Notes: a model not told the origin generated them from the letters alone. 64,000 nucleotides of DNA from Mycobacterium sp. 852014-50255_SCH5639931 (GCF_001665605.1 NZ_LZSV01000015.1:1-64000), one strand, 5' to 3'; numbered from the stretch's first letter, positions 11,701 to 20,449 are shown. Made by a program: numbers and translations.

Positions 11701-12560
11701 TGGACCGATACGGGGCCAGCGTCGCGGGCGCGCGCTGCGCGACGGTGGCCTATGCGCTCGTCGAGACCGAACCGGACACCGGTTGCGCCACCGTCCGGTA
11801 CAGCTGCGCCGGCCACCCCTATCCGCTGCTGGTCTTTCCCGACCATCGCGCGGTGTTCCTGAGGTCCGGGCGGCGTCTGCCGGTGGCCATCAAGGAACAC
11901 CATGCCGAGAGCTATCCCTCCGATGCCACCGCGACGGCGAACCTGCCACCGGGAAGCCTGATCCTGCTCTACACCGACGGGCTTATCGAGCGCGCCGGCG
12001 AGCCGCTCGACGACGGGCTAAGCCGCCTGAAGGCCGCGGCCGCGGAATGCGTCGACCTTCCGGTCGAGGCGGTCTGTGCCGAGCTGCTGTCCCGGATGGC
12101 CCCACCCGCCGGCTACCGCGACGACGTCGTCGTGCTCGCGTTGCGGCCGAGCCACGATTCCCCACGCAGCTTCGCCACCGTGGTGACGGCCGCGCCGGGG
12201 CAGATTCCCGTGGCGCGCGAGCGGTTACACAAATGGCTGGCCGGCATCAACGTCGACCCGAAGCGCGAAATGGACATCCTGCTGGCGACCGGCGAGGCCG
12301 TGACCAATGCGATCGAGCACGGCAGCGACGGCGAGCCGCGCCGAACGGTGTCGGTGGAGGCCTTCCTGCGCCGGCAGACGGTCGCGGTCACGGTCAGCGA
12401 CACCGGGCGGTGGGTGGGCGATTCCTCGGCCAGCCTGCGCAGCCGGCGGCGCGGCCGGGGTCTGACCCTGATCGGCGGGCTGGCCGATCACGTCGACACG
12501 CTTCGCACCGCGGGGGGCACCCGGGTCACGCTGCGGTTCGACCATGTCGGGACCGCTTGA
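8718..12560 (+). CDS. Giant hybrid kinase-receiver-SpoIIE phosphatase-RsbW fusion
   Basis: A 1280-residue soluble protein joining two signalling logics. Approximate order: PAS-like 25-165; GAF 170-325; HisKA with VSHEFRTP (His351); HATPase with N-box near 462-471 and glycine boxes DTGVGIA (493) and GTGIGLSL (523); receiver 606-722 with phospho-acceptor Asp655 in VVTDVMMPG and Lys707; second GAF 745-895; SpoIIE/PP2C phosphatase 920-1145 with metal Asp residues in GGDW (940), GDVVGHG (959) and YRDD (1135-1136); and an RsbW-like HATPase 1150-1278 with EAVTNAIEHG and a GRGLTLIGG box. No membrane segment is seen, so it is probably cytosolic. It is coupled by ATGA to the STAS gene, its expected substrate. 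Key residues of every module look intact. Confidence 0.93.
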   Translation: MNRTLPADLAAAVELGGEMGRRFAEFDWDTHPLGSPRDWSAEVRAAVAIALTSRFPIVLWLGPENLFLMYNDGYAQILGDKHPAALGCPAEQVWWEIWEQISPMLTSVMDTGIATWSDDLMLPLITGGQSQERYFTFTYSPIIGGDGAVTAVFCPVIETTDRVLSERRLHLLNAVATAVMDAHAIDDAVSSTVAVCDAQPLDLPFIAVYVADDEATRDSTLRGATPSILPLLPRSLSELRGWDTTPRARAARVIDRLDDVIPGITERFGENSPRQALVLPLGETSNAGAVVIGVSPRRPLDSMYRGFCQLLADQLSAAFASAVSYEQQRRRADALAELDRVKTAFLTNVSHEFRTPLTLLLGPLDDALSEAAPGSPLADRLSTAARNARRLQRLVDSLLDFSRIEAGRANAKFACTDVGALTAHIASSFTELCHRAGLDLVMNCSPVLADVDPGMWETIVLNLLSNAVKYTLRGSISVEVRAEPAHCVVTMRDTGVGIAAEDLDRLFERFYRADNLRGRSVEGTGIGLSLVRGLVELHSGTVQIDSELDCGTTVTIRLPQSAGTAADQSPAGPLDETNPYVAEARQWLAPIPERDSSAAAAEGSRQLVLIADDNADMRDHLDRVLSPHWETVLAADGESALAATRSLRPDAVVTDVMMPGVDGFGLVAAIRADPELAATPVLMLSARAGAEAVDEGYAGGADDYLPKPFRSQELIDRVKSRLSAVARERDRQRRAAASDLVPLDSALQATDSIAGIMDALLESPFGSADAAAVTIGVLDGERHIRFEYAGDLPGELRDRYHVTELDSPVVGADVVRTGEPMVITDTFDLPPRYQHAVQDTADSVRACVAHPLRDHTGRVIGVLGLLWSAPRQFDAAELDAFSRMAELTSSALDRVRVMAREHRIAVDFQEHLLDLDRGSTAAVVAAVYQPAGEAMRVGGDWYSVTPLDRAGRVGISVGDVVGHGLAAAIVMSRLRAAVAASALTAGEPGAVLGALDRYGASVAGARCATVAYALVETEPDTGCATVRYSCAGHPYPLLVFPDHRAVFLRSGRRLPVAIKEHHAESYPSDATATANLPPGSLILLYTDGLIERAGEPLDDGLSRLKAAAAECVDLPVEAVCAELLSRMAPPAGYRDDVVVLALRPSHDSPRSFATVVTAAPGQIPVARERLHKWLAGINVDPKREMDILLATGEAVTNAIEHGSDGEPRRTVSVEAFLRRQTVAVTVSDTGRWVGDSSASLRSRRRGRGLTLIGGLADHVDTLRTAGGTRVTLRFDHVGTA

Positions 12561-12567
12561 CCCGCTA

Positions 12568-12843
12568 TCAGGCCTCTTCCATCGCCTCGCCGAGCTCTTC
12601 GAGGAGCTTGTTGTGGTGGTTGCTGGCCAGGAGGTGTCCGGCGGCGATCACCACGGCCACCGGCCAATCGATGAGTTCGAGCGCCGCCAGGGCGGCCAGG
12701 CCCCCGAAGTAGGCCAGCTGCTCGGGGCGGGGAATCTCCATCTGACCGAGCACCGGGAGGTTGACGTGGAACGTTTCGCCTTCGCGGATCTTTTGCACCG
12801 CATCGCGCTGCGATGTCCCCCTACGTGACTTCTTTTCCGCCAT
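12568..12843 (-). CDS. Conserved small membrane protein, Rv0424c type
   Basis: A 91-residue protein: basic N-terminus, an extended linker, and one or two closely spaced hydrophobic segments (LAYFGGLAALAALELIDWPVAVVIAAGHLLA), then an acidic/His tail (HHNKLLEELGEAMEEA). The second of two adjacent ATGs is used because it is better spaced from AAAGG. It resembles the Rv0424c position and size. Together with the Rv0426c-like protein it flanks ctpH; both share the EWPVLLAVGG/DWPVAVVIAAGH-type segment, which suggests related roles. Function unknown. Confidence 0.78.
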   Translation of the reverse strand: MAEKKSRRGTSQRDAVQKIREGETFHVNLPVLGQMEIPRPEQLAYFGGLAALAALELIDWPVAVVIAAGHLLASNHHNKLLEELGEAMEEA

Positions 12844-12949
12844 CATTTGCCTTTCGGTAACGAAGGGTTTGCCGACTCGCCGGGTGGCGGGACCACCGTC
12901 GGACCTATGTCGACGATGACCGACACCGGGGGCGATCCGCTAGTTTCCT

Positions 12950-15900
12950 CTATTGCTCTGGTGCTGAAGGTGCCGTTACTGGAACTCTATGCGCTGCTAT
13001 GGCGGGCCGGGGTCGTCGAGGTTCGGGCACCGCAGCGGGTGCATCGGCCGCTTTGTCCGGACCCGTCAGCGCACGATTCGCAACGCCGATCGCGACGGTC
13101 GCCGCGGCAGCTGATCCCAGCCCCTGCGCCCAGCCGACTGGACCCAGCGGTGTGCAGCCGAGCAACTGGCTGACCACCGGGATGCTGATCAGCGTCCCCA
13201 TCGCCGCGAGCGAGCCCACCGCGGTGAACACCACCAGCGGGGCATGCGAATCCAGCAGCGTTTGACCCAGCTCGGCGCCCACCAGGGCGACCAGCGCGAC
13301 CGTGGATGCGCGCTGCGGGCGCCCGGTGACGCTTCCCATCGCCCACGCCGCCGTCGTCGCGGCCGCCGTGGTGACGCCGCGGATGGCGACGGCACGCCAC
13401 AACGCGGGCTGATCGGGGCCCCGGATACCCGGGTCGACCGGCCCGCTGGGCTTGCTCACCGCGAGGGCCGCGGCCGGCAGCGCGTCGGTCATCATGTTCA
13501 CCAGGAGCAGCTGCCGCGTGTTCAGCGGCGAGGTCCCGGTGATCGCGCTGCCGACGATGGCGAACAACACCTCGCCGGCGTTGCCCCCGAGCAGCACGGA
13601 CACGGCGGCCTGCACCCGCTGCCAGAGTTGGCGGCCCTCCTCGATGGCGTGCAGCAGGCCCTCGATGCGGGCGTCGACCAGCACCACGTCGGCCGCCATG
13701 TGCGCGGGGTCGCTGCCGCCTGCGACGACCCCGATGCCGACGGTGGCGGCCCGGATGGCGGCGGCATCGTTGGCCCCGTCGCCGACCATGGCGGTGCGCA
13801 CGCCCGCGCTTTCGAGCGTCTGAACGACCTGGACCTTGTTCTCCGGTGTCATCCGGGCGAAGATCACCCGCTCGGTCACGACGTGTTCCTGATCCTTGCG
13901 CGACATCGCATCCCATTCGGCGCCGCTGATCACCTGTTCGGCGGTCACGCTCAGCCCGAGCTCCTCGGCGATGGCTTTGGCGGTGATCGGATGGTCCCCG
14001 GTGATCAGCTTGACGCCCACCGAAAGCCGGCGCAGGTCCGCGAGCAGGCCGGCCGCTTCGGCGCGGGGGGTGTCGGACAAACCCAGGAACCCGGTCAGGG
14101 TCAGCCCGTCCCGGGCGAAATCGGCGATGTCGTCGGGCTCCCGCTGGATGGCCGCCGCCTGGGCGGGGCTCAGCTGCCGCCGCGCCACCGCTATCACCCG
14201 CAGGCCCCTGCCGGCCATCTCAGCGACCGTCTCCTCCAGGGTCGGGCTCACGTTGCCGCAGGCCGCCAGCACCACTTCGGGCGCACCCTTGACGGCCAGC
14301 TCGGTGTCCGTCACGGACGCGGAGAACGACCGGCCGGAGCGAAACGGCAGGTGCGCGACGGGTGCGTTCGAGTTGTGCCCATTGAGGGACGGGGCGGCCG
14401 CGGCGGCCTCGACGATGGCGACGTCGGTGGCGTGCACGTGCGGTCCGCCGTTGGACGCCGGCGCGGCGTGCACGGCACAGCGCAATACCTCGTCGCGCGA
14501 TGTTCCCGGCGCCGCAACGACCTCGGCCACCCGCAGCCGGTTCTGGCTGAGCGTTCCGGTCTTGTCAAAGCAGACGACGTCGATGCGGCCGAGCGCCTCC
14601 ACCGAACGCGGAACGCGCACCAGCGCGCCGAACTTCGTCAGTCGCCGCGCCGACGCCGCTTGCGCCAGGGTCGCCACCAACGGCATTCCCTCGGGAACCG
14701 CCGCGACGGCGATGGCGATGCCGCTGGCGACCGCCTGACGCAACACCGAGCCCCGCAACAGCCCCAGCACGCTGACCAGCGCGCCGCCCGTCATGCTGAC
14801 CGGGAAGGCCCGGTTGGTGAGCTGGCTGAGCTGATGCTGCAGACCGATGTCCGACGACAGGTCGCCGGACACCAGCTCGGCGGCGCGGCGTTCCTGCGTG
14901 TCTGCCCCGACCGCGGTCACCACCGCCACCGCGGTGCCCGCCACCACGGTCGTCCCGGCGTACAGCATGCAGCGGCGCTCGGCGAGGGCCGCGCCGGGCG
15001 TCGGCTCGACCTGCTTTTCCACCGACAGCGATTCACCGGTCAGCGTCGACTCGTCGACCTCGACGTCGACCTCCTCGATGATCCGGGCGTCGGCCGGCAC
15101 CACCTCGTGGGTGCGCACCTCGATGACGTCGCCGGGCTGCAGCTGCGCCGCGATGACGTCGCCGTACACCCGATCCCCGGCGCCATCGGAGATCACCTTG
15201 CGGGCCGGTGGGATTTGTTGTGCCAGTAGGTGATTGAGCCGGTTTTCGGCGCGCAGCCGCTGGCTGGCCGCGAGCATGGAGTTTCCGGCCAGCACCGAGA
15301 AGACCAAGACGGCGTCGACCGGCGAACCGAGCACGGCGCTGGCCGCCGAGCCGAGCGCCAACACGGGGGTCAGCGGGTCGGTGAGCTCGGCGCGAACGGC
15401 GGTCACGAACTGCAGGAAGGCGTGCGCGCGCGTCTCCGGGCGCGGGGCGCCGAGGGCGGCCAGCGCGAGTTGTCTCCGATCGCCGGCCGGCTCCGAGTCG
15501 GGCGGCGGCAACGCCCGGCGGACGTGCTCGACCGCCATCGCGTGCCATTCCTGCACGGGGGCCGGGCGCGGGGTGTCCGCCTTGAGGATGCCGCGCGCCA
15601 ACAGATATCCCGACATCAGGCCGGCCGCCGCGCCGCTGGTCACCGGCCCGCGCCCGATGCCGCGGACACCGGGGATCATCAGCAACGAGCCCATCGCCGT
15701 CGCGCCGGCCGAGATCCCGACGCCGCGTTGGGCGGCGGCCCGGGCCGCCGGGAGCGCGTGCAGCACCCGCCAGGCGGCCGCCAGGTCGGGCAGCAGCAGG
15801 TCGGCGTACCACGGCGGCGGACCGGCCCCGGGCTCGGGCATCATGCCCAGTGCCACGTCGGCCGACCAAATCGCTTGTGCCCCAGGTGATGACAGCACGG

Positions 15901-17383
15901 CGACCGTGCGGCCCGCCTCCTGCAGATCCGCCACGGCGCGGGCCAGGGCGTCGTCGATGGATCCCCGCTGCAGCGGCCTGATCTCGTCGAACGCGGGGCG
16001 CAATTCGCCCAGCGAATCGTCCTCGACCGAAACCAATTCGGATCCCGTCCGGTGCGCCTCGGCGACAACGGCCGACGCCAACGGATCGTGCGTGAAGCAG
16101 AAAAGGGCCTCCACTTTGGCAGTGGGCTCACTGGCCGAGATTCCGGGCACCGGGTGCCAGCCCGGCCGCAACCGGTTCTTCTCCAGCAGCAGCTGGGCGC
16201 GCGACCACGCCGCGGACAGCTCGGCTTCCCGCGCGCCGCGGATGAGCGACACCCGCAAGCTCTTGGTGCACAGCGCCCGCGGGTCGATGACGATCGCATC
16301 CACCCGGTCCAGGCGGCGCAGCGCCTCCGGACGCAACGAGAGGACCGCGTGCCGGTCGGCCAGCCCCTGGCCGAGCGCCGCCGCGAAGGCCTCGGGCGTG
16401 GTGCGGTTGGCCGCGGGGGTGGTCACCAGGACGGCCAGGGCCGCCTGGTGCAGGTTGCGGGTGGTGGCGCCGACGACCCCGACGCTGATCGCCTGGACGA
16501 GCGCGAATCGGTCGCCGTGGTGATCGTCGGGGCGGCCGCGCGGCGGCTTCGACCCCGCCGACGCGTCAGTGTGCGGGTGATCGGCGTGACCGGCCAGCTG
16601 CGGTTCGTGCTGGACCCAGGCCCGCGCCTCGGCGCGGCATTCGGCGGCTTTCAGCGACTGCATCAACAGGCCCACCGACAGCGACGCGGGAGACAGCGTG
16701 AGGGTTTCCGCGGTCGTCACCGCCAGGGCAAGCACGGTGTCGGTCGCGGGCCGGCCGATGCGATCCTCGAGCAGGCGGCGCAGCCGCGGTTGGTAGTCGA
16801 CGGCCACCACGGCCGCCAGAACACCAATGGGCATCCGGGGCCAGCGCAGTGCCCGCCCGGTCAGCGCTATGCCGAGCCCGGCCGCGCTGGCGGCCGCCGT
16901 GGCGGTCCGGGTCGCCAGCACCACACCATCGCCCGGCAGACTCGTCGGGGGTGCCACCGACCTCACGACTTTTTTTGGGGCGCAATGCTTCTCGGCAGCT
17001 TCGACGATGTGGCACAGCTCGCGCAGCGACGTGTCCGCGTCGCCGATGGTGACCACCACACGCGACAACGGGTAGTTCAGGGCCGCCGACGTGATCCCGG
17101 GATGGGCCAGCACCGCGTCGAGCACCGCGCGCCCGAGCTCACCGTCTTGGGCGCCGTCCAGCCCACGCACCTCGATCCAGGCGCGCTCCTCACCGCGCCA
17201 GCACCGCCGGCTCAGGGTTGCCGGTATGTCTTGGGGCAGTTCGCCCGCGATGGCCCGCGCGCCCTCGCGCAGGGGAATCGCGGCGATGGTGATGCTTGCC
17301 TCGACGAGCGAGGTGGTCGCCTGGACGCCCGTCGCGACGGCGCGCACCGGCATGGAACGTCGTATCGCGGTCGCAATGCTCAA
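12950..17383 (-). CDS. ctpH: P-type cation-transporting ATPase CtpH
   Basis: A 1477-residue P-type ATPase. The N-terminal ~600 residues include a ferredoxin-like segment (residues about 70-130) resembling a heavy-metal domain but without CxxC, and long hydrophobic stretches. The catalytic core has LTGES, a PEGMP membrane motif, the phosphorylation site DKTGTL (Asp940), KGAPE, TGDHPITA and GDGANDA. PEGMP instead of CPC argues against a P1B copper/zinc pump; the CtpH/CtpI family transports an unsettled, perhaps alkali or alkaline-earth, cation. The longest start is TTG; an ATG ten residues in is possible. It lies 20 bp downstream of the Rv0426c-like gene. Confidence 0.93.
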   Translation of the reverse strand: MSIATAIRRSMPVRAVATGVQATTSLVEASITIAAIPLREGARAIAGELPQDIPATLSRRCWRGEERAWIEVRGLDGAQDGELGRAVLDAVLAHPGITSAALNYPLSRVVVTIGDADTSLRELCHIVEAAEKHCAPKKVVRSVAPPTSLPGDGVVLATRTATAAASAAGLGIALTGRALRWPRMPIGVLAAVVAVDYQPRLRRLLEDRIGRPATDTVLALAVTTAETLTLSPASLSVGLLMQSLKAAECRAEARAWVQHEPQLAGHADHPHTDASAGSKPPRGRPDDHHGDRFALVQAISVGVVGATTRNLHQAALAVLVTTPAANRTTPEAFAAALGQGLADRHAVLSLRPEALRRLDRVDAIVIDPRALCTKSLRVSLIRGAREAELSAAWSRAQLLLEKNRLRPGWHPVPGISASEPTAKVEALFCFTHDPLASAVVAEAHRTGSELVSVEDDSLGELRPAFDEIRPLQRGSIDDALARAVADLQEAGRTVAVLSSPGAQAIWSADVALGMMPEPGAGPPPWYADLLLPDLAAAWRVLHALPAARAAAQRGVGISAGATAMGSLLMIPGVRGIGRGPVTSGAAAGLMSGYLLARGILKADTPRPAPVQEWHAMAVEHVRRALPPPDSEPAGDRRQLALAALGAPRPETRAHAFLQFVTAVRAELTDPLTPVLALGSAASAVLGSPVDAVLVFSVLAGNSMLAASQRLRAENRLNHLLAQQIPPARKVISDGAGDRVYGDVIAAQLQPGDVIEVRTHEVVPADARIIEEVDVEVDESTLTGESLSVEKQVEPTPGAALAERRCMLYAGTTVVAGTAVAVVTAVGADTQERRAAELVSGDLSSDIGLQHQLSQLTNRAFPVSMTGGALVSVLGLLRGSVLRQAVASGIAIAVAAVPEGMPLVATLAQAASARRLTKFGALVRVPRSVEALGRIDVVCFDKTGTLSQNRLRVAEVVAAPGTSRDEVLRCAVHAAPASNGGPHVHATDVAIVEAAAAAPSLNGHNSNAPVAHLPFRSGRSFSASVTDTELAVKGAPEVVLAACGNVSPTLEETVAEMAGRGLRVIAVARRQLSPAQAAAIQREPDDIADFARDGLTLTGFLGLSDTPRAEAAGLLADLRRLSVGVKLITGDHPITAKAIAEELGLSVTAEQVISGAEWDAMSRKDQEHVVTERVIFARMTPENKVQVVQTLESAGVRTAMVGDGANDAAAIRAATVGIGVVAGGSDPAHMAADVVLVDARIEGLLHAIEEGRQLWQRVQAAVSVLLGGNAGEVLFAIVGSAITGTSPLNTRQLLLVNMMTDALPAAALAVSKPSGPVDPGIRGPDQPALWRAVAIRGVTTAAATTAAWAMGSVTGRPQRASTVALVALVGAELGQTLLDSHAPLVVFTAVGSLAAMGTLISIPVVSQLLGCTPLGPVGWAQGLGSAAAATVAIGVANRALTGPDKAADAPAAVPEPRRPRPAIAAHRVPVTAPSAPEQ

Positions 17384-17403
17384 AGCGTTTGAAGGCAGTC
17401 CCG

Positions 17404-17853
17404 TTAGTTGGTGCTACGCAACTGGGTGCTGCCGGCCCGGCGTCCGGCGGCCTTCTTGGCCGTCGATTTGCCGGCCGCTTTCTGCGGTGCCGCCTTCTGC
17501 GGAGCGGCCTTCTGCGGCGCCGGCTCCACCGGTACCGCCTTGAGGCTCGCCTTGGCCGGCTCCCGCTTGCGGCTCAGCCGTTGCAGCAAAAGGGCGCTGC
17601 CGCCGACCGCCAGCAGCACCGGCCACTCGACCAGTCCCGCGACGCCCAGCGCGCCGAAGGCCACCGCGGCAGCCGGCGCCGAGTGGCTGCCGCTGCTCAT
17701 TCCCTTTTTGACGCCCTCGGCGGCTCCGGTGACACCGCCGATGACTCCGTTGACCGCCGCGCCACCCACAGCGCCGGCGGCCGCGGTGGTCGTGGTCGCC
17801 GCGCGACTCACCGCCTGGCTCACGCCTCGTACCGCTCCGCCGATGACACTCAT
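17404..17853 (-). CDS. Membrane protein with Lys/Ala/Pro-rich tail, Rv0426c type
   Basis: A 149-residue protein. The ATG giving MSVIGGAVRGVSQ follows GGGAG at good spacing; upstream in-frame sequence has poor coding character. A Gly/Ala-rich amphipathic N-terminus is followed by a hydrophobic stretch (AVAFGALGVAGLVEWPVLLAVGGSALLL). The basic C-terminus contains three copies of PQKAA and then KSTAKKAAGRRAG, resembling histone-H1/HupB-like tails that bind DNA or acidic polymers. It is probably cotranscribed with ctpH. Function unknown; the tail repeats are seen directly. Confidence 0.78.
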   Translation of the reverse strand: MSVIGGAVRGVSQAVSRAATTTTAAAGAVGGAAVNGVIGGVTGAAEGVKKGMSSGSHSAPAAAVAFGALGVAGLVEWPVLLAVGGSALLLQRLSRKREPAKASLKAVPVEPAPQKAAPQKAAPQKAAGKSTAKKAAGRRAGSTQLRSTN

Positions 17854-17933
17854 GCTGACTCCCTGGCTTTCTGCCTGTGCCGCGAAACCCGCGCCATAGC
17901 GAGGTATACCCGCTGAACGCTTCGTTAACGGCA

Positions 17934-17963
17934 AAAAAACATTGTATCTGCTTCTAACAAAAG
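17934..17963 (-). promoter_or_regulatory. Possible promoter of the Rv0426c-ctpH unit
   Basis: On the minus strand TACAAT (plus positions 17941-17946) fits the mycobacterial -10 and is preceded by a T-rich stretch. It implies a leader of about 80 nt. The 17854-18065 gap is clearly AT-richer than its surroundings and shows no other element I can name. Confidence 0.35.
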
Positions 17964-18065
17964 CAAAGCCTGCCACCTTGCAAACCCGCAGACAACGAGC
18001 AGCCGCATTTAATTTGCCTGACCTTAACCTGGGTGTGTTTGCGGCGAGAATGCGCAAAACGCCAT

Positions 18066-18872
18066 TTAGGCATGGCTAATGTCGATCAGCACCGGTGCGT
18101 GATCGCTGGCGGCCTTCCCCTTGCGTTCCTCCCGGACGATCTGGGCGTCCGTCACGCGGCCGGCCAGCTCCGGGGAGGCGAGGATGAAATCGATACGCAT
18201 GCCCTGCCGTTTCGGAAACCGCAACTGGGTGTAGTCCCAGTAGGTGTATACACCCGGGCCGGGCGCGAAAGGCCTTACCACGTCGGCGAATTGCGCGTCG
18301 ACGATGGCGCCGAACGCGCGGCGCTCCGGCTCGGAGACGTGGGTGGCGCCGGCATAGAACTCCGTGCTCCAGACGTCGTCGTCGGTCGGGGCGATGTTCC
18401 AGTCGCCGGCCAGCGCGATCTGCGCGGTGGGATCGTCGCGCAACCAGCCGGCCGCCGTATCGCGCAGCGCGGCAAGCCATTCCAGCTTGTAGGTGTAGTG
18501 CGGATCACCCAGCGCGCGCCCGTTGGGCACGTACAGGCTCCACACCCGGATGCCGCCGCAGGTGGCCGCCAGCGCGCGGGCCTCGGCCGTCGCGGCCACC
18601 TCCGGCTTGCTGCTCCAGGTGGGCTGGCCGTCGAAGCCGATCTGCACGTCGTCGAGACCCACTCGGGAGGCGATCGCCACGCCGTTCCACTGATTGAACC
18701 CGACATGGGCCACCTCGTAGCCGAGTTCGAAAAACGGCAGGGTGGGAAATTGCCCGTCGGAACACTTGGTCTCCTGCATGGCCAGCACGTCGACCTCGGC
18801 GCGGGCCAGCCAGTCGACGACGCGGGGCAGGCGGCTGCGGATCGAATTCACGTTCCAGGTGGCCAGCCGCAT
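18066..18872 (-). CDS. xthA: Exodeoxyribonuclease III XthA
   Basis: A 268-residue AP endonuclease/3' exonuclease of the ExoIII family, which cuts at abasic sites in base-excision repair. It begins MRLATWNVNSIRSRLPRV and has the metal Glu in MQETKCSD, the YVPNG loop, the catalytic Asp-Asn in AGDWNIAP, the WDYTQLRFPKRQGMRIDFIL block, and the final SDHAPVLIDI His. The ATG at 18872 is standard for the family. It lies 2 bp after the acetyltransferase stop, in a def-acetyltransferase-xthA run. Confidence 0.97.
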   Translation of the reverse strand: MRLATWNVNSIRSRLPRVVDWLARAEVDVLAMQETKCSDGQFPTLPFFELGYEVAHVGFNQWNGVAIASRVGLDDVQIGFDGQPTWSSKPEVAATAEARALAATCGGIRVWSLYVPNGRALGDPHYTYKLEWLAALRDTAAGWLRDDPTAQIALAGDWNIAPTDDDVWSTEFYAGATHVSEPERRAFGAIVDAQFADVVRPFAPGPGVYTYWDYTQLRFPKRQGMRIDFILASPELAGRVTDAQIVREERKGKAASDHAPVLIDISHA

Positions 18873-18874
18873 CG

Positions 18875-19654
18875 CTAGACCGTATCCCAGCCGAGGGAGC
18901 GGGCCGGAAAATAGCGGCGGCGATGGTGTGCCCGGAAGCCGAGCGCGGAGGCGAGCGTCATGGAATCGGTTTCCGGCACGATCAGATAGGCGCGACTCGC
19001 GCCGCGCGCCGCGGCCCAGGCCAACAGCGCCTCGCACGCCGCCGCGGTCGCCGGGTCATCGGCGGCCCCCGTGGGCGACAGCCCCACCCACCGCGTGCCG
19101 TCGGTTGCGTCGGTCACGGTCGCCCGCGCGAGCGCCAGCGCGCCGTCGGTGGCGGGTTCGACCGCTGCCGAAGCGGAGACGTCGCGGACCAGAACGCGTT
19201 CCGTGTGTTGGGCGCTCAGCCCCGGCGGCAGCGGCAACAAGCGATCCGGGATCGCCAGTCGCGGTGTCAGGCCGCGGCGCTCATACCATTCCGCGATGGC
19301 CGCAACGGTACCCAGGTGCGCCGAAACATCGAGCGGCACAGCGTAATCGACCCCACCCCCGGCGCGCAGCAGCCAGCCCTCGAGCCAGGTCCGCTCTCTG
19401 CCGGGCGACGCCGCGGCGGCCGCGTGCTCGAGCGCCCGGATCTGCGAGGTGCGTACTGGCGCGTCGGTAAGCACCCGCAGCGCGACCACGTCGTCGGCGG
19501 CCACCTCGACCACCGCGCCCGTCTTGGTCCGAACCCGCACCGCCGGCTCGACCGCCAGCAGGTGGCCCACCGCATCGGTCAGCGGCGGGACCGAGCCTTT
19601 CGGGCGCCGGTAGCGAAGCGTCACCCGCGTGCCCAGGTCCGGCCACGAGAACAT
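18875..19654 (-). CDS. GNAT-family N-acetyltransferase, Rv0428c type
   Basis: A 259-residue protein with a C-terminal GNAT fold (residues about 170-259: VSPTG-like acceptor strand, ALLAWAAARGASRAYLIVPE, then TDSMTLASALGFRAHHRRRYF). The N-terminal half (VTLRYRRP to VVALRVL) looks like a small beta-barrel accessory domain. The ATG overlaps the def stop as ATGA, so it is translationally coupled to peptide deformylase, with xthA just downstream. Acetyl-CoA use is expected; the acceptor is unknown, though coupling to Def hints at N-terminal protein processing. Confidence 0.87.
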   Translation of the reverse strand: MFSWPDLGTRVTLRYRRPKGSVPPLTDAVGHLLAVEPAVRVRTKTGAVVEVAADDVVALRVLTDAPVRTSQIRALEHAAAAASPGRERTWLEGWLLRAGGGVDYAVPLDVSAHLGTVAAIAEWYERRGLTPRLAIPDRLLPLPPGLSAQHTERVLVRDVSASAAVEPATDGALALARATVTDATDGTRWVGLSPTGAADDPATAAACEALLAWAAARGASRAYLIVPETDSMTLASALGFRAHHRRRYFPARSLGWDTV

Positions 19655-20247
19655 CAGTGGCCGAAGGGGTCCGGCCCTTCGCCGGGTAGCCATGACAGGC
19701 CCGGGACGCCCCAGCCGTGGGACTTGACGGCGCGTTTGGCGCTGCGGGCGTGGCGACCGATCAAGCGGTCGAGGTACAGAAAGCCGTCCAGGTGACCGGT
19801 CTCGTGCTGCAGCATCCGCGCGAACAGGTCGGTGCCCTCGATTTCGACCGGCTTGCCGTCGGCATCCAGGCCGGTGACCCGGGCCCAGGTGGCGCGGCCG
19901 GTGGGGAACGACTCGCCGGGGACCGAGAGGCAGCCCTCGTCATCGGTGTCCGGATCCGGCATGGTCTCCGGTACCTCGGAGGTTTCCAGCACCGGGTTGA
20001 CGACCACGCCGCGGCGGCGGTCGGTCCGGCCGCGGTCGTCGGCGCAGTCGTAGACGAAGACCCGCAACGCGACGCCGATCTGGTTGGCGGCCAGGCCGAC
20101 TCCGTGCGCGGCGTCCATGGTTTCGTACATGTCGGCGATCAGCTTCGGCAGGTCCGCCGGCAACGACCCGTCGGCGCCGACGGGCACCGGCTGCGTCGGG
20201 GTGTGCAAGACCGGATCCCCGACGATCCGGATCGGTACGACTGCCAT
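19654..20247 (-). CDS. def: Peptide deformylase Def
   Basis: Def removes the formyl group from nascent proteins. The 197-residue enzyme has all three motifs: [19 protein letters not shown] (metal Cys) and QHETGHLDG (HExxH, two metal His and the catalytic Glu). It carries the actinobacterial insertion around [24 protein letters not shown]. It heads a three-gene minus-strand run with the acetyltransferase and xthA and diverges from the DUF3263 gene. Confidence 0.98.
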   Translation of the reverse strand: MAVVPIRIVGDPVLHTPTQPVPVGADGSLPADLPKLIADMYETMDAAHGVGLAANQIGVALRVFVYDCADDRGRTDRRRGVVVNPVLETSEVPETMPDPDTDDEGCLSVPGESFPTGRATWARVTGLDADGKPVEIEGTDLFARMLQHETGHLDGFLYLDRLIGRHARSAKRAVKSHGWGVPGLSWLPGEGPDPFGH

Positions 20248-20449
20248 GGTCGGCTAAGCTACCGCACGCCCGTGCGGGCCGATTCCGGCCATGTTCGCCC
20301 GGGCAATCTGAGGCAATCGGCCGACTCGCGGGTCTGGATGACGGCTTGAGGGTTTGCGCCGTGGTTCAATATTCGCCGAAACACGCCCTCAGGTAAGTCA
20401 AGTCATCAGAGCAGCCGAGAATTCGCCGGAAGGGTCCAGGGGAAGCTAT

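Noticed and set aside
13244..15229. A 661-codon plus-strand frame opposite ctpH.
   Set aside because: Its composition (His/Arg/Gly/Asp runs) is that of antisense GC-rich coding; the P-type ATPase motifs on the minus strand are decisive.
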